Assembly: GCF_002224265.1 (NCBI RefSeq)
Contig: NZ_CP012881.1
Location: 558,001 to 622,000, forward strand
Length of the DNA: 64,000 nucleotides
Source of the DNA: Vibrio vulnificus NBRC 15645 = ATCC 27562
Lineage (GTDB): Bacteria; Pseudomonadota; Gammaproteobacteria; Enterobacterales; Vibrionaceae
Reading direction: 5' to 3'
In this document: positions 1-10,325 of the stretch, piece after piece
Position numbering within the stretch: position 1 is the first letter of the stretch
How the letters are laid out: each line of letters begins with the position of its first letter
Translations under genes and position numbers: made by a program
The notes under the pieces: generated by a model
Seen by the model: only the letters and a program-made list of their open reading frames with translations
The model's database searches: none
Told to the model about the DNA's origin: nothing

Positions 1-1127
1 GAGAGGCCATGCGCCATACTTGGCACGAGATCACCCGACTTCGCGCTGGCTTTGAAGGTCGCCATCGAGTCAAGCGCACATTGATCAAACTTACTCATAT
101 CCATGTCCAAGCGAACTGGAATCGAGCCTTTGTTGAGGTTGAATACCTCTTGGAACTCTTTGGTCAAGATGGTACGAGCCAAATCTTGTTGGGCTTTTTG
201 ATTGGCTTTGTCACTCAGTTCAAAGAAAGCAAAGCTGTCGATGTTGAAGGTAAACTGGCCAGCTGTCCCCGGCGCTGGCGCACAGATGTAGTCTTTGCCC
301 GGTACTTTGCCCGCAGCGCTAAACTCACCTTTTGCCCAGTCACCCATGATTTGCATCGCCGCTTCGCCATTGATGACCATGGAGGTCGCCACGTTCCAAT
401 CACGTCCCGGCGCATTGCTGTCGATGTAATCACGCATTTTTTTGAACTTAGTGAACACTTCCACCATCTTGTCACCAGACAAGACGTTCATGTCCAGATC
501 GACAAACGCTTTGTTGTAGTCATCGCTGCCTAACACATCCAGCGCGACCGCTTCAAACACGGTCGCGTCTTGCCAAGGTTGGCCACCATGGGCAAGCGGA
601 ACAAAGCCCGCCGCTTTGATTTTATCCGCTGCGACAAAGAACTCATCCAAGGTGGTTGGTAAGCTCACGCCCGATTTTTTCAATACATCTGGGTTTGCCC
701 ATAGCCAGTTAACACGGTGAACGTTGACAGGCACCGCCACGTATTCACCATCAAATTTCATCACCTTAGTGACAACGGAAGGCAAGATGCCATCCCAGTT
801 TTCTTGTTTCGCTGTCGCATCGAGAGAAGTGAGGAAACCTAACCCACCCCATTCCTGAATATCGTGTCCTTTAATTTGAGCCGCAGACGGAGGGTTGCCT
901 GAAACCGCACGGGTTTTCAGTACCGTCATGGCTGATTCGCCACCACCGCCGGCAACCGCAAAATCCTTCCAAGTGTGACCTTGCTGTTCAAGCATTTGTT
1001 TGAGCACGGCAGCGGATTTCGCCTCGCCACCAGCCGTCCACCAGTGCAGCACTTCTACTTCGCCAGCTTGTGCAAAAGAGGCAGCAGAAATAAGAGAGAG
1101 GGTAAGTAGGGTTTTCTTCATTTTCAT
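1..1127 (-). CDS. Sugar ABC transporter periplasmic substrate-binding protein (3' end cut by window)
   Basis: The reading frame is open from the window edge to an ATG at 1127, which has GGAAG six bases upstream. The product starts with a signal peptide ([21 protein letters not shown], cleaved before GEVEV). The mature start [13 protein letters not shown] is typical of family 1 extracellular solute-binding proteins of the glucose/mannose type (about 415 residues in full). Later segments such as the [24 protein letters not shown] region also fit that family. Its job would be to capture a sugar in the periplasm for an ABC permease that should lie beyond the left edge. A two-component system lies directly upstream on the same strand, as with the glucose-responsive GltR/GtrS pairs of pseudomonads, so co-regulation is plausible. 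The substrate cannot be read from the sequence. Confidence 0.88.
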   Translation of the reverse strand, partial: MKMKKTLLTLSLISAASFAQAGEVEVLHWWTAGGEAKSAAVLKQMLEQQGHTWKDFAVAGGGGESAMTVLKTRAVSGNPPSAAQIKGHDIQEWGGLGFLTSLDATAKQENWDGILPSVVTKVMKFDGEYVAVPVNVHRVNWLWANPDVLKKSGVSLPTTLDEFFVAADKIKAAGFVPLAHGGQPWQDATVFEAVALDVLGSDDYNKAFVDLDMNVLSGDKMVEVFTKFKKMRDYIDSNAPGRDWNVATSMVINGEAAMQIMGDWAKGEFSAAGKVPGKDYICAPAPGTAGQFTFNIDSFAFFELSDKANQKAQQDLARTILTKEFQEVFNLNKGSIPVRLDMDMSKFDQCALDSMATFKASAKSGDLVPSMAHGL

Positions 1128-1218
1128 TGTTATCTTCCATGTATCGGATTAGACAGATCAGGTCATGCCTGATATTGAGCAGTCTATCCATAACTGGAAA
1201 TAAGCACTGCAACAAACC

Positions 1219-1245
1219 GTAACCATAAAGTAACACCATTGTTAC
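1219..1245. promoter_or_regulatory. GTAAC repeat cluster, candidate response-regulator operator
   Basis: Two direct GTAAC copies at 1219-1223 and 1230-1234 have an 11-bp start-to-start spacing. An inverted copy, GTTAC at 1241-1245, makes GTAAC-N6-GTTAC with the second one. Direct pentamers one helical turn apart are the usual binding pattern of OmpR-family regulators. The site lies between the 3' end of the kinase gene and the start of the sugar-binding protein gene, so the response regulator at 2695-3423 is the natural candidate ligand. This is inference from pattern and position. Confidence 0.4.
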
Positions 1246-1246
1246 A

Positions 1247-2689
1247 TTACACTTCCAGCCCTTTAGGAATCAGCACTTGCGCACGTAAACCACCCTGCGG
1301 CAGATTGCTAATAATGAGATCTCCACCATGTCCGTGCAAAATGTTGCGGCAGATACCTAAGCCTAATCCATGCCCCTCGCTGTCCTTTGCTAAGCGGAAA
1401 TAGGGTTCAAACACGGCCTCTAATTGCGCTTCCGCAATTCCCGGGCCTTGGTCATCAATGGTGATGTAAATCCACTCCTCACTGTGCGCGAGTGTCACCA
1501 CCGCTTGTTCACCATATTTCACCGCGTTGTCGATCAAATTGGTGAGCACTCGCTTTATCGCTAGAGGCTTGGCCACCATAGGCTCCATGATGATGGGACG
1601 AAAATGGACCTGAGTGTGGTGCTGATTATAGGTATCAATCACATGCTCGATCATCGCATTGAGATCGATGTAGTCGTTGTTCTCATGCAAATCGGTATCG
1701 CGCACACACTGCAGCGCCCCTTTGACCATCATCTCTAAATCATCGAGATCGCGATTGAACTTGCTGCGTTTGGTGTCATCTTCGAGCAACTCGGCTCGGA
1801 TGCGCAAACGGGTGATCGGCGTTTTGAGATCGTGAGAAATGGCGGAAAAAAGATGCTCTCGGTCTGCCACATAACGGCGAATACGCTGCTGCATGCGATT
1901 AAACGCGCGCGTGGCTGTCACCAGCTCACTCGCCCCTTCCTCTTTCAGCGGTGGCTGCTCGATATTGATGCTCATTTCATTGGCCGCTTTGGCTAAGCGC
2001 TTGAGCGGCTTCACCTGACGGCGGATCATGGTGTAAGTCAACACTAACAATAGCGTGGTTGAGAAGAAGAGGAACAAGATCTGTTCACGTCCTAAAATGG
2101 TGTCATCTAAGGTCAAATAAGGCGCGGGAAGCAGCGCGGCAATGTAGACCCATTCGTGACTTTCTAACTCAATCTGCACCACCAACACGGGGGGATTGAT
2201 CGGCTCCAAAGTGAGCGTATGGTGCGCCCACGATTTAGGTAAGTCATGCAGATAGATATCGTCTTTCAGCAAACGTAAATTTTGCGGATGCGAGAAGTCA
2301 ACGGAGATTGAGGCAACCTTGGTGAGTTTTTGCTGCAGCACGCTTTCGACGGCCAGCACCGAAGCCAATTTCAACGGAGTGTCGGCAATCGGCTCAACGG
2401 TCAGCTTCTGTTTATTGAAAGAGACGAAAAAGCGTGTGCCGCCCATATTGCGGATCTGATCCAGCACGATATGGCGATAACGCACGGGTAAGGATTGGAA
2501 AAAGGTCACCGTCGAGGCAAACATGCCCGCCATGCTTTCCGACGCCGAGCGAATGCCTTGCAGCTCTTTCTGTTTGGACTCGCTATACCAGATCGCGGTA
2601 GCGATCCCTTGAGCAATCACCACTGCGAGCAAGGTGAGCAACAGCGTTCTGGCAACCAAGGAGTTGGGGCGAAACCACTTCATCTCCAA
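1247..2689 (-). CDS. Sensor histidine kinase, EnvZ/GtrS-like
   Basis: This 480-residue inner-membrane kinase has a first membrane segment at about residues 14-33, a periplasmic sensor region to about 200, a second membrane segment at about 203-222, a HAMP linker, and a DHp domain with the H-box SAISHDLKTPITR (phosphoacceptor His286). The ATPase domain has NLIDNAVKYG (N box), DDQGPGI (G1) and GHGLGLGI (G2). All key motifs are present, so it should be active. It starts 5 bp after the response regulator stop and the two form one operon. The signal is unknown. Position next to a sugar-binding protein gene suggests control of sugar uptake, by analogy with GtrS/GltR. Confidence 0.9.
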   Translation of the reverse strand: MEMKWFRPNSLVARTLLLTLLAVVIAQGIATAIWYSESKQKELQGIRSASESMAGMFASTVTFFQSLPVRYRHIVLDQIRNMGGTRFFVSFNKQKLTVEPIADTPLKLASVLAVESVLQQKLTKVASISVDFSHPQNLRLLKDDIYLHDLPKSWAHHTLTLEPINPPVLVVQIELESHEWVYIAALLPAPYLTLDDTILGREQILFLFFSTTLLLVLTYTMIRRQVKPLKRLAKAANEMSINIEQPPLKEEGASELVTATRAFNRMQQRIRRYVADREHLFSAISHDLKTPITRLRIRAELLEDDTKRSKFNRDLDDLEMMVKGALQCVRDTDLHENNDYIDLNAMIEHVIDTYNQHHTQVHFRPIIMEPMVAKPLAIKRVLTNLIDNAVKYGEQAVVTLAHSEEWIYITIDDQGPGIAEAQLEAVFEPYFRLAKDSEGHGLGLGICRNILHGHGGDLIISNLPQGGLRAQVLIPKGLEV

Positions 2690-2694
2690 TCACC

Positions 2695-3423
2695 TCAATG
2701 TTCGTAGCTAACGGGCACCGATAAAATATAGCCATTACCGCGCATGGTTTTGATGTAGTGTGGGTAGCGTGCACTGTCGCCCAAGCGTTGACGCAAACGT
2801 GACAGTTGAACATCAATACCGCGCTCAAAAGGCAACGACTCACGCCCCTTAGTGGCATAAGAAATGGTGTCACGATCGAGGATTTCATCGGGATGGGTCA
2901 AAAACAGCATCAGCAAAGCGAAATCACTGCCTGACAGTTCGTGTTGCTGGCCGTTTTCTTGATGAACAATGCGGTGTGCTAACGTATCTAAGCGCCAATC
3001 ACCAAAAACAATCTGCTTTGGCAGCGTATCACTTGGCTTCTCCTGTGTGACGTGCACACGGCGTAAAACCGCTTTGATACGCGCCACCAAATGGCGTGGG
3101 TTAAAGGGCTTGGCAATGTAATCATCGGCACCGATCTCCAAACCGATGATTTGGTCTGTCTCTTCCGAGACCGCGGTGAGCATGATGATTGGCACACTCG
3201 ATTCACGGCGCATAAATTGGCACAGGCTGAAACCGTCTTCACCGGGAAGCATGATGTCGAGCAGGACTAATTCTGGATAGCCGTTTTCTGCGAGGTAGTG
3301 CTTTAACTGATGCCCATCTGCCACCGTGGCCACGTGGTATCCGTTGCGACTCAAATACTCATCCAGCAGTTCGCGAATTTCGCTATCGTCGTCCACCACT
3401 AAAATTCGAGTTACATCCTGCAT
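2695..3423 (-). CDS. OmpR-family response regulator
   Basis: This 242-residue protein has a receiver domain (VVDDD acidic pocket, phosphorylated Asp56 in LLDIMLPGEDG, conserved Thr in MLTA and Lys in AKPF) followed by a C-terminal winged helix ending in KTMRGNGYIL. It is the first gene of the pair with the kinase at 1247-2689. It most resembles the OmpR/RstA/GltR class that works with GtrS- or EnvZ-type kinases. The GTAAC repeats near 1219-1245 are a possible target. No gene symbol is assigned because several paralogues in Vibrio share this layout. Confidence 0.9.
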   Translation of the reverse strand: MQDVTRILVVDDDSEIRELLDEYLSRNGYHVATVADGHQLKHYLAENGYPELVLLDIMLPGEDGFSLCQFMRRESSVPIIMLTAVSEETDQIIGLEIGADDYIAKPFNPRHLVARIKAVLRRVHVTQEKPSDTLPKQIVFGDWRLDTLAHRIVHQENGQQHELSGSDFALLMLFLTHPDEILDRDTISYATKGRESLPFERGIDVQLSRLRQRLGDSARYPHYIKTMRGNGYILSVPVSYEH

Positions 3424-3550
3424 CTGAGCTCATCCAAAAAAAATTACAACTTATTTACATAGTGTATCGATTTCAACGCGAACCACTGACGAAAGTTTTA
3501 ATAATTTTTGAAGCTGATCTGGAGCTAGTTCACAACTTAGCAGGCATAAC

Positions 3551-5023
3551 TTAAGAAGAACAACTGATGACCATCTTCTTCCCCCACTCTGGAGGAAGGC
3601 GAGCATACGCTTCCATTTCGGGTTGATCGTCATAAGGATTTTTCAGTAGCTTGGCTAAGGTATGCACCTCCGAAAAATCGCCCTGCTGCGCTTTGTCGAT
3701 CGCCTGTTGCGCCAGATAATTGCGCAAAATGTACTTAGGATTGACGGCGCGCATTTGTTCACAACGTTGCGGGGCAGATTTCACCTCTCCAGAGGCGGTT
3801 TGCTCGAGCGCCACCCGCTCAAGGTAACGGCTTAGCCAACCATGCGCGGCGTCTCGGTCAACAAACAGATCGATCACCGTTTGTTCATCCTCCCTATCGA
3901 GTTGAGAGAGGGTACGAAAGAAGCGCGTGTAGTCGGTGTGATTCTCTGCCAACAACGTAAACATGGCATTAAATAGCTCGCTGTCGCCCTCTTGCTGGCT
4001 AAGCAAACCGAGTTTTTGCCTCATCAATTGACTAAACACCTTACCGAGTATCGGTTCGTATTGAGCCAAGGCCAGTTCCAAGTCGTCACGTTCAATTAAG
4101 GGTGATAAGGCGTGCGCCAGTGTAGAGAGATTCCACAGTGCCACGCGAGGCTGTTGGTCAAACGCGTAACGGCCTTGATAATCGGAGTGGTTACAGATGT
4201 AGCCTGGCTCGTAATCATCGAGGAAACCGAACGGACCGTAATCGAAGGTTTGACCCAAAATCGACATGTTGTCGGTGTTCATCACTCCATGAGCAAACCC
4301 CACCGCCTGCCACTGAGCAATCATGGTCGCCGTTTTCGCCACTACTTGCTCAAACATCGCGAGGTAAGGCTTAGGTTGGTGAAGACAATCCGGTAGATAC
4401 CATTCGATGACATTGTCAGCGAGAAGGCGCAACTCATCATATTGTTCGGTATAGAAAAAATGCTCGAAATGACCAAAGCGGATATGCGTTTGGGCAAGCC
4501 GAATCAAACAAGCCCCTTGCTCAACTTGTTCACGGTACACAGGCGTGTCGCTCACCATCATTCCCAACGCGCGTGTTGTCTCAATGCCAAGAGCAGCCAT
4601 CGCTTCGCTGCAGAGGTATTCACGAAGGGTGGAGCGCAGCACCGCTCGGCCATCTCCCATGCGAGAAAATGGCGTCAGCCCTGCGCCTTTAAGATGAATA
4701 TCGAACCACTGCCCCTGCTGGTTTTGCATTTCTGCCAGCAGTAAGCCTCTTCCATCGCCTAAGTCTGGGTTGTAAACCCCAAACTGATGGCCAGCGTATT
4801 TCATCGCTAAGGGCTTGAAGGCAGAAAACGGCTCCGCACCGGAGAAAACAGCGAGCAGTTGAGGATCGTCAGCGTGTTCGGGTAAGGCAAACCCTTGGGC
4901 GAGCTCACCATTCCAGATAACCCAACGGCTATTGTCGAGCGGTTGAGGGGTCACCAAACGATAAAATACCGTGGGGAGTTGAGCGTAACGTTGAGCAAAT
5001 TTCACCGACGACCAAAGAGACAT
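3551..5023 (-). CDS. selO: Protein adenylyltransferase SelO
   Basis: This 490-residue member of the SelO/YdiU pseudokinase-fold family transfers AMP from ATP to Ser, Thr or Tyr of target proteins and is linked in E. coli to oxidative stress. Diagnostic segments are the early [10 protein letters not shown] loop, the [19 protein letters not shown] metal and catalytic segment (residues about 247-265), and the C-terminal ISCSS. The C-terminal Cys occupies the position that is selenocysteine in many eukaryotic homologues. The gene stands alone between a two-component system and a chemoreceptor, on the same strand. The length fits the family. Confidence 0.95.
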   Translation of the reverse strand: MSLWSSVKFAQRYAQLPTVFYRLVTPQPLDNSRWVIWNGELAQGFALPEHADDPQLLAVFSGAEPFSAFKPLAMKYAGHQFGVYNPDLGDGRGLLLAEMQNQQGQWFDIHLKGAGLTPFSRMGDGRAVLRSTLREYLCSEAMAALGIETTRALGMMVSDTPVYREQVEQGACLIRLAQTHIRFGHFEHFFYTEQYDELRLLADNVIEWYLPDCLHQPKPYLAMFEQVVAKTATMIAQWQAVGFAHGVMNTDNMSILGQTFDYGPFGFLDDYEPGYICNHSDYQGRYAFDQQPRVALWNLSTLAHALSPLIERDDLELALAQYEPILGKVFSQLMRQKLGLLSQQEGDSELFNAMFTLLAENHTDYTRFFRTLSQLDREDEQTVIDLFVDRDAAHGWLSRYLERVALEQTASGEVKSAPQRCEQMRAVNPKYILRNYLAQQAIDKAQQGDFSEVHTLAKLLKNPYDDQPEMEAYARLPPEWGKKMVISCSS

Positions 5024-5100
5024 AGCGCATCCTTCCTGATGAGTTTTTCGCTACGCTACCACAGACTTCTCTCAACAAACACCGAGAGAAATCAGGGGCT

Positions 5101-6735
5101 CTAAACTTTGAACTGCGCGACCAAGTCGTCCAATGTTTCGCACTGCCCTGCCAACGATAGACACGCATTTTCTGCACTGCTGACCATTTCCACCATGTGA
5201 TGACTGTTTTCCAAAATGTGCATTACATTGTTGTTGACCTCATCGCTGACACTGGTTTGCTCGCTGGCGGCGGTCGCAATTTGCGAGTTCATTTGACTCA
5301 TCAACGAAATCGAAGCGATGATTTCTGCCAGAGAATCACTGGCTTTGCCTGCATTATCAATCGTATCGTGGCCACGCTCTTTACTCGCTTGCATCACCGC
5401 AACCGCTTCTCGCGCACCGTGTTGCAGCTTTTCGATCATCGATTGAATTTCACCCGTGCTTTCTTGAGTACGGCTGGCTAGCGAACGCACTTCATCGGCC
5501 ACCACGGCAAAGCCACGGCCTTGCTCACCGGCGCGAGCCGCTTCGATCGCTGCGTTTAGCGCCAGTAGATTGGTTTGATCGGCGATGCCTCGAATCACAT
5601 CAAGAATAGAAGCAATGTTCGCCACATCGAGATCCAGGTTGTGAATGACTTGGCTGGCATTATCCACTTCCCCTGCGAGACTTTGAATCGAGCTGACGGT
5701 GGTCTTCAAAATGGCGTTGGTGTTGTCTGCTTCGCGGTTGGCTTTATGACTGGCCGACGCCGCTTCATTGGCATTCTCGGCAACCGACTGACTGGTCATC
5801 TGCATTTCGTTCACTGCAGTGGCTACCATCTCACTCTCCTGTTGCTGCTGGCCTGAAAATTCTGCAACGGTTTGCGTCAGCGTTTTGATGTTTTCCATCT
5901 CAGCTCGAACCGCGTTGGAGGAAATAATCACCTGCTCAACGGTGGAGTGAATCCGAGAAACAAATTGATTAAATGCGCCTGCCAATTGTCCGAGTTCGTC
6001 GTCGCTGGTCGCCGCCATGCGTTTTGAGAGATCGCCATCCCCAGAAGCGATTTCCGCCATGGCGTGACTAATACCTTCTATGGGTTTAAGAATCAATTGC
6101 TTGGCCATAACGAAAGAGAGCAGCACCAATGCAATAGAGATAACCGCCCCAGCTTCGATCACATACACACTGTAATCAATCGAACGTTCAACCTCTTCTT
6201 TTAGCTGCCCTTGCACTTGCTCGATTAAGCTGCGAGTAGAAACCAGTTGCTGGCGCAATACGGAAAATTGCTGCTCAAACTGGCGACGGTTATCTTGGTC
6301 GTAACTTTTCGCATTATTGGGCTGGGCAAACATCGGCTCATAAAGCGCTAACCACGCTTTTGCGGCACTCGTTAGATTCGTCAGTTGCTGACGCTCCGAT
6401 TCTGGCAACAAACCGGCATTAAACAGCTCGCGAACTTTGCCAACTCTGGGTTCGACGTTGTAGGCATTATCTTTAAACTCACCGATGTGATAATCCACCT
6501 CACTTTGTGACTGCGCCAGTAATATTCCTTGAGCCGCAGTGATCACTTGGTAAATGTCTCGATAACCATCTTCTAAGCTATCCATCACCGGCTGCACTTG
6601 AGTATTGAGCATTGAGTTCAGTTCAGCTTGTTTATTGGCTTGCAGCACATTGATCAGTGTCGTCGCAACGATCACCAACGTCAGTAAGCCAATGGGCAGC
6701 ATCAGCTTCTGTTTAATTGAGAGTCGATTGAACAT
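5101..6735 (-). CDS. Methyl-accepting chemotaxis protein
   Basis: This 544-residue chemoreceptor has a membrane segment at about residues 12-30, a helical periplasmic domain of four-helix-bundle type to about 190, a second membrane segment at about 193-213, a HAMP domain, and a long coiled-coil signalling domain. The hairpin tip has the conserved core [20 protein letters not shown], which contacts CheA and CheW. The C-terminus (VAQFKV) lacks the NWETF-type tether for CheR and CheB. The ligand is unknown. No chemotaxis genes are adjacent, as is usual for the many scattered Vibrio receptors. Confidence 0.95.
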   Translation of the reverse strand: MFNRLSIKQKLMLPIGLLTLVIVATTLINVLQANKQAELNSMLNTQVQPVMDSLEDGYRDIYQVITAAQGILLAQSQSEVDYHIGEFKDNAYNVEPRVGKVRELFNAGLLPESERQQLTNLTSAAKAWLALYEPMFAQPNNAKSYDQDNRRQFEQQFSVLRQQLVSTRSLIEQVQGQLKEEVERSIDYSVYVIEAGAVISIALVLLSFVMAKQLILKPIEGISHAMAEIASGDGDLSKRMAATSDDELGQLAGAFNQFVSRIHSTVEQVIISSNAVRAEMENIKTLTQTVAEFSGQQQQESEMVATAVNEMQMTSQSVAENANEAASASHKANREADNTNAILKTTVSSIQSLAGEVDNASQVIHNLDLDVANIASILDVIRGIADQTNLLALNAAIEAARAGEQGRGFAVVADEVRSLASRTQESTGEIQSMIEKLQHGAREAVAVMQASKERGHDTIDNAGKASDSLAEIIASISLMSQMNSQIATAASEQTSVSDEVNNNVMHILENSHHMVEMVSSAENACLSLAGQCETLDDLVAQFKV

Positions 6736-6963
6736 AAATGGCCTTATTCCTCGCTGATTGATCGCCCATTCTCAATAGCACTCTAGCGCCTTGGCTGGAG
6801 GTTGTGAGAACAAGGCTGACGTTTGGGGTATGAATTAACTATAGAGCAAAATCAGCCTGTTGCTTGGCGACGACTAAAAAGCGCTCCCATTGCCCACCTC
6901 AGCTTGCTTAGGCAGACACTGATCTTCTCAGCCACATTCTCTACATAGTGGAATGGCGACTAA

Positions 6964-6986
6964 AAAGCGCACTCAATGTGCGCTTT
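6964..6986 (-). terminator. Rho-independent terminator of the metalloprotease gene
   Basis: A perfect 9-bp stem (AAAGCGCAC/GTGCGCTTT) with a 5-nt loop is followed on the minus strand by a T-run (CTTTTTAG). It lies 40 bp after the protease stop codon. Confidence 0.75.
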
Positions 6987-7027
6987 GGATAACAAGGTCG
7001 TTCGCCACCATTTAGTGGCTGTGATAG

Positions 7028-10000
7028 CTAGTGGCCTTGATAACGGGCTCGCCATACACCTAGTAACCCAAGAATAACAACCATTACTCCCCCCATACCG
7101 CCGCCAGAGGAGCCGCTGGAACTGGCGCTTGCCACCACTGCCGTTGTTGATAACACGGTGATCGTAACTCGTCCTTGCGCTGTAGCGCCTTCAGAATCCG
7201 AGACGGTGTAATGCAAAGCCACCTCACTAGTGGATGCACTCTCTTCAGGTGCTTGATAGCGAATCTGATTGTCTATAAGCGACACACTGCCGAAGGTCGG
7301 TGGTGAAACATGGGTTATTTGCAACGTTTGTCCATCGTGATCGCTGTCGTTGGCCAGTGGCGTAATATCAATACGCTCTCCGACCTTAACCGACACATGA
7401 TCATCTTGCGCCACTGGTGGCGTATTCACGATAACAATCTGCACATGATCGCTGTGACTCAACCCACTTGGATCGCTCGCTTCTAACGTAAACGCAAACA
7501 CATCTCCCATACGAGCCAAAGCTGGAATCGTAAACTGCGCGGTGTCACTCTCGGTTCCACTCAGGGAAACCGAAGGACCAAACGTCTGTCGCCATTGATA
7601 GTTCAGAGGGTCTCCATCCGGATCTTGCGTCGTCGTTCCGTTTAGCTGCACACGCTCACCAGCAACCAACTGACTTGCTTGCACATCGACGTTCACCACT
7701 GGAGCAACATTATTACCGACAACGACAACCTCGACACTTGCGACATCAGAGATCATTCGCCCATCCACGGTTTGCAATCGGTAGGTAAAGCGATCTGAAC
7801 CTACAAAATAAGAGGGGGCCGTGTACGTTAAGCCACTCAAACGGCCATGTTGTGGCTGAGTAACAACGTGTACTTCCACTTGCCCTGCCAGGGTGGCGTC
7901 AATGCGATCGTTGCTGGTCAGCATGAGTTGCAGTGAGCCATTTTTGCTGACTTCAACGCGATCATTCACCGGTAGCAATAGTTCGCTGATGTCTCTGTCC
8001 AGCAGCGCGGCAAAAGGAATGAGATGATATGGCAGTAATTTACTCATGCCGTCACTGCTGCTGGTTTGCGCATTTCCTAACCAGATGGTTTTACTTCCTT
8101 CCGGTTCCATATTTTGCAGTTCACTAAACTGATAGTTTTGCTCCAGTTGCGCGTTCGTCAGCTCAATGACTAATGTATGCGAACCCAAAGCCAGTTTCGC
8201 GGGGGTATCAAATAAGAGGCGACCGTTACCAAACGTCGAACCTTGGGCAAGCACGATACGCTCGGCTGGGTTAAGCACCAAAGAACCAAAATTGGCATTT
8301 GATACCGGGTAACGTGCCACCACATACTCAACGGGCTGAAGTGCATTGAGTACTTGGTAATAAAGCTGTACCCCTTCCAACACCGAGTCTGAACTGAGCG
8401 TGACAGCAAATGCGGCACTGTTCTTCTCCGCTTCACTGACAACATAGCTACGACGAAGGCTGGTCATCCAAGCGAAATCATACCCTTCAACAGGGCGACG
8501 AAAGAGAAACGAAGCAAACGCATCTGAACTCGCAATATTGTTTAGGCTCACTCCAGTGGCAAAGCCAGTGATCGACGTTAACGAGGGGTGGGAGTTATCA
8601 CTAATCAGGCTATTTTGGCTATCACCAGGATACACATCCGCGCCGTCAGTCCAACCACCATTCTCAAGCTCAGCTAAGCCATCAGCTTGCATGATCTGAA
8701 CTTGCATCGGGCCTGTATGGTTAAAAGCATGATTGATGTTAACGGAGGTGACCAATACCCCCTCCGCTGTCAGCGCTCGATCGTAATCCTGCTTGCGGCG
8801 GTTCTCGACATACAAACGCGGACCAAATTCTTGCAGATAAGGGTCAAGATTGACGATGGCCGCTTGCTGATTGACGATTTGTACGTCGTTGTCTGAGCTG
8901 GTCAGGATCTGTGGATTGATGAAGCCAGCCGCATGTCGGCTCCAAGCGCTCATATTCACAGGAGTCTCTCCTGCATACAGATCGCCCTCTTTCATTGCCC
9001 AAGAACCTGCACCCATTACCCCCCAAGATCCCACTGAACCTTTGTGGTTATAAGAATAAAGGTCTGGCAGATCTAACATGAGATGACCAAGCTCATGCAC
9101 AATCACCCCCAAGGTGGATTGATGGTTGACTTGATAATCGGCAAATAAACAGTAGGCAGAAATGTACTTACCATCGACATAAACCGTGTTGTGGAAATAC
9201 ATGTGCGGCCAAATTGCAGGCTTCGTGAGCACACCGGTTGAGCGGTCTCCACCAGCAAAAACAAACATCACCGACAGCTCAGTTGGGTCGATAGAGCCGT
9301 CGCGGTTGAGATCGTAGGTCGAAAAATCCACATATTGGTCGATCAGTCGGTATGCTTCACTAAAAATGCTGTTCAAACGATTGGTACAAATTTGACTGTC
9401 GTGACAATTTGGATGCTGCTGTGAGACCCGTATGCTAATGACACCGTCATTTGCCGTACCATAGGTTTCTTGAGCTGGCACAACGCGATACTGGCCAAAA
9501 GAGTTTTTGTCGTAGTAATCCACCACACTTTGGTTGACGTCACTGAACACCAACTCAGTAAAATCATGAACCATCGAAATGTTGCTAAACGACACCTGCA
9601 CAACCAACAACGGTTGCTCAAACGGCTGCGCTCGGGAAGCGAAAGCGGAACGTGTTGAAAAAGGAGTTTGCTGCAGCGAACGAGAGCGTTGAATGACGGG
9701 GCGTTCCGGCAGACTGGCGTGAGATGGCGTCACTTGTAACGCCGAGCGATCTTGAGCTGAAAGAGGAGGCTGCGAGTCGGCCAATTTTGCATCGCCACTC
9801 GAAATCAGATAAGGCTTAGCACCGTCGTTTTTTATTTCTGCGAAAAACCATGTATCTTGCTGCTCAATCAGCGCATTGCCTTGCTCGTCTTCATACCAAT
9901 GGAAATCCGCATTACCCGTTAAGCGCACTTTCGTTGAAGAGCCGTCACTTAATTCGACATCATGCCAAATCGGTGCTGGTGGCACCGTGGCCGTTGCAGA

Positions 10001-10045
10001 GGCAGACAATGCCAAAGCAAGCGTAAAAATCAGCCATTTGTTCAT
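7028..10045 (-). CDS. Secreted M6-family metalloprotease with Ig-like/PKD repeats and GlyGly-CTERM tail
   Basis: This 1005-residue protein has a signal peptide (1-19, ending SASATA), an N-terminal propeptide-like region, and an M6 (immune-inhibitor-A-like) zinc protease domain at about 140-470. The zinc motif is HELGH at 317-321, followed by the Met-turn region WGVMGAGSWA. A calcium-loop-like DLNRDGSIDPTE lies at about 245. Further on are an Ig-like repeat, a PKD-like domain (TQDPDGDPLNYQW) and a second Ig-like repeat. The end is Ser/Gly-rich, then a hydrophobic helix and a basic tail (SGGGMGGVMVVILGLLGVWR), which is the GlyGly-CTERM signal that rhombosortase cleaves on type II secretion substrates. 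It probably acts at the cell surface or outside the cell. The gene is monocistronic with its own terminator. Confidence 0.9.
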   Translation of the reverse strand: MNKWLIFTLALALSASATATVPPAPIWHDVELSDGSSTKVRLTGNADFHWYEDEQGNALIEQQDTWFFAEIKNDGAKPYLISSGDAKLADSQPPLSAQDRSALQVTPSHASLPERPVIQRSRSLQQTPFSTRSAFASRAQPFEQPLLVVQVSFSNISMVHDFTELVFSDVNQSVVDYYDKNSFGQYRVVPAQETYGTANDGVISIRVSQQHPNCHDSQICTNRLNSIFSEAYRLIDQYVDFSTYDLNRDGSIDPTELSVMFVFAGGDRSTGVLTKPAIWPHMYFHNTVYVDGKYISAYCLFADYQVNHQSTLGVIVHELGHLMLDLPDLYSYNHKGSVGSWGVMGAGSWAMKEGDLYAGETPVNMSAWSRHAAGFINPQILTSSDNDVQIVNQQAAIVNLDPYLQEFGPRLYVENRRKQDYDRALTAEGVLVTSVNINHAFNHTGPMQVQIMQADGLAELENGGWTDGADVYPGDSQNSLISDNSHPSLTSITGFATGVSLNNIASSDAFASFLFRRPVEGYDFAWMTSLRRSYVVSEAEKNSAAFAVTLSSDSVLEGVQLYYQVLNALQPVEYVVARYPVSNANFGSLVLNPAERIVLAQGSTFGNGRLLFDTPAKLALGSHTLVIELTNAQLEQNYQFSELQNMEPEGSKTIWLGNAQTSSSDGMSKLLPYHLIPFAALLDRDISELLLPVNDRVEVSKNGSLQLMLTSNDRIDATLAGQVEVHVVTQPQHGRLSGLTYTAPSYFVGSDRFTYRLQTVDGRMISDVASVEVVVVGNNVAPVVNVDVQASQLVAGERVQLNGTTTQDPDGDPLNYQWRQTFGPSVSLSGTESDTAQFTIPALARMGDVFAFTLEASDPSGLSHSDHVQIVIVNTPPVAQDDHVSVKVGERIDITPLANDSDHDGQTLQITHVSPPTFGSVSLIDNQIRYQAPEESASTSEVALHYTVSDSEGATAQGRVTITVLSTTAVVASASSSGSSGGGMGGVMVVILGLLGVWRARYQGH

Positions 10046-10239
10046 TCTTAACCCTAACTCCCTTTAAGATATCGCTCGGCTCTGTGGTCAATCCAAGACA
10101 CACCAATGTAGTAACTCAAGCCGATAAATCAATGAGGTTTTATAAAATACGCGAATCGTTTGGCAAAATAATCCCTCATGAATAAGTAAAAACGTAATAA
10201 AGTGTAATCTTGATGACAATCGCTTTGAAAGATAAAGAA

Positions 10240-10260
10240 AAAGGCCCAAGACGGGCCTTT
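10240..10260 (-). terminator. Terminator after the FAD oxidoreductase gene
   Basis: The stem AAAGGCCC/GGGCCTTT with a 5-nt loop is followed on the minus strand by TTCTTTAT. It ends the leftward apeA-apeB-FAD enzyme operon about 65 bp after its last stop codon. Confidence 0.7.
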
Positions 10261-10325
10261 TCCATTTACTCGCTATTTGGGCTTAAAAGACGATCTCTTT
10301 CTTCTTGACGTGCAGAACATTCCGC

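Noticed and set aside
9..533. Plus-strand ORF of 174 residues at the window start
   Set aside because: It is antisense to the clearly real sugar-binding protein gene and its translation shows no family features.
3451..3633. Small minus-strand ORF between the response regulator and selO
   Set aside because: It overlaps the selO 3' end in another frame and has no ribosome site.
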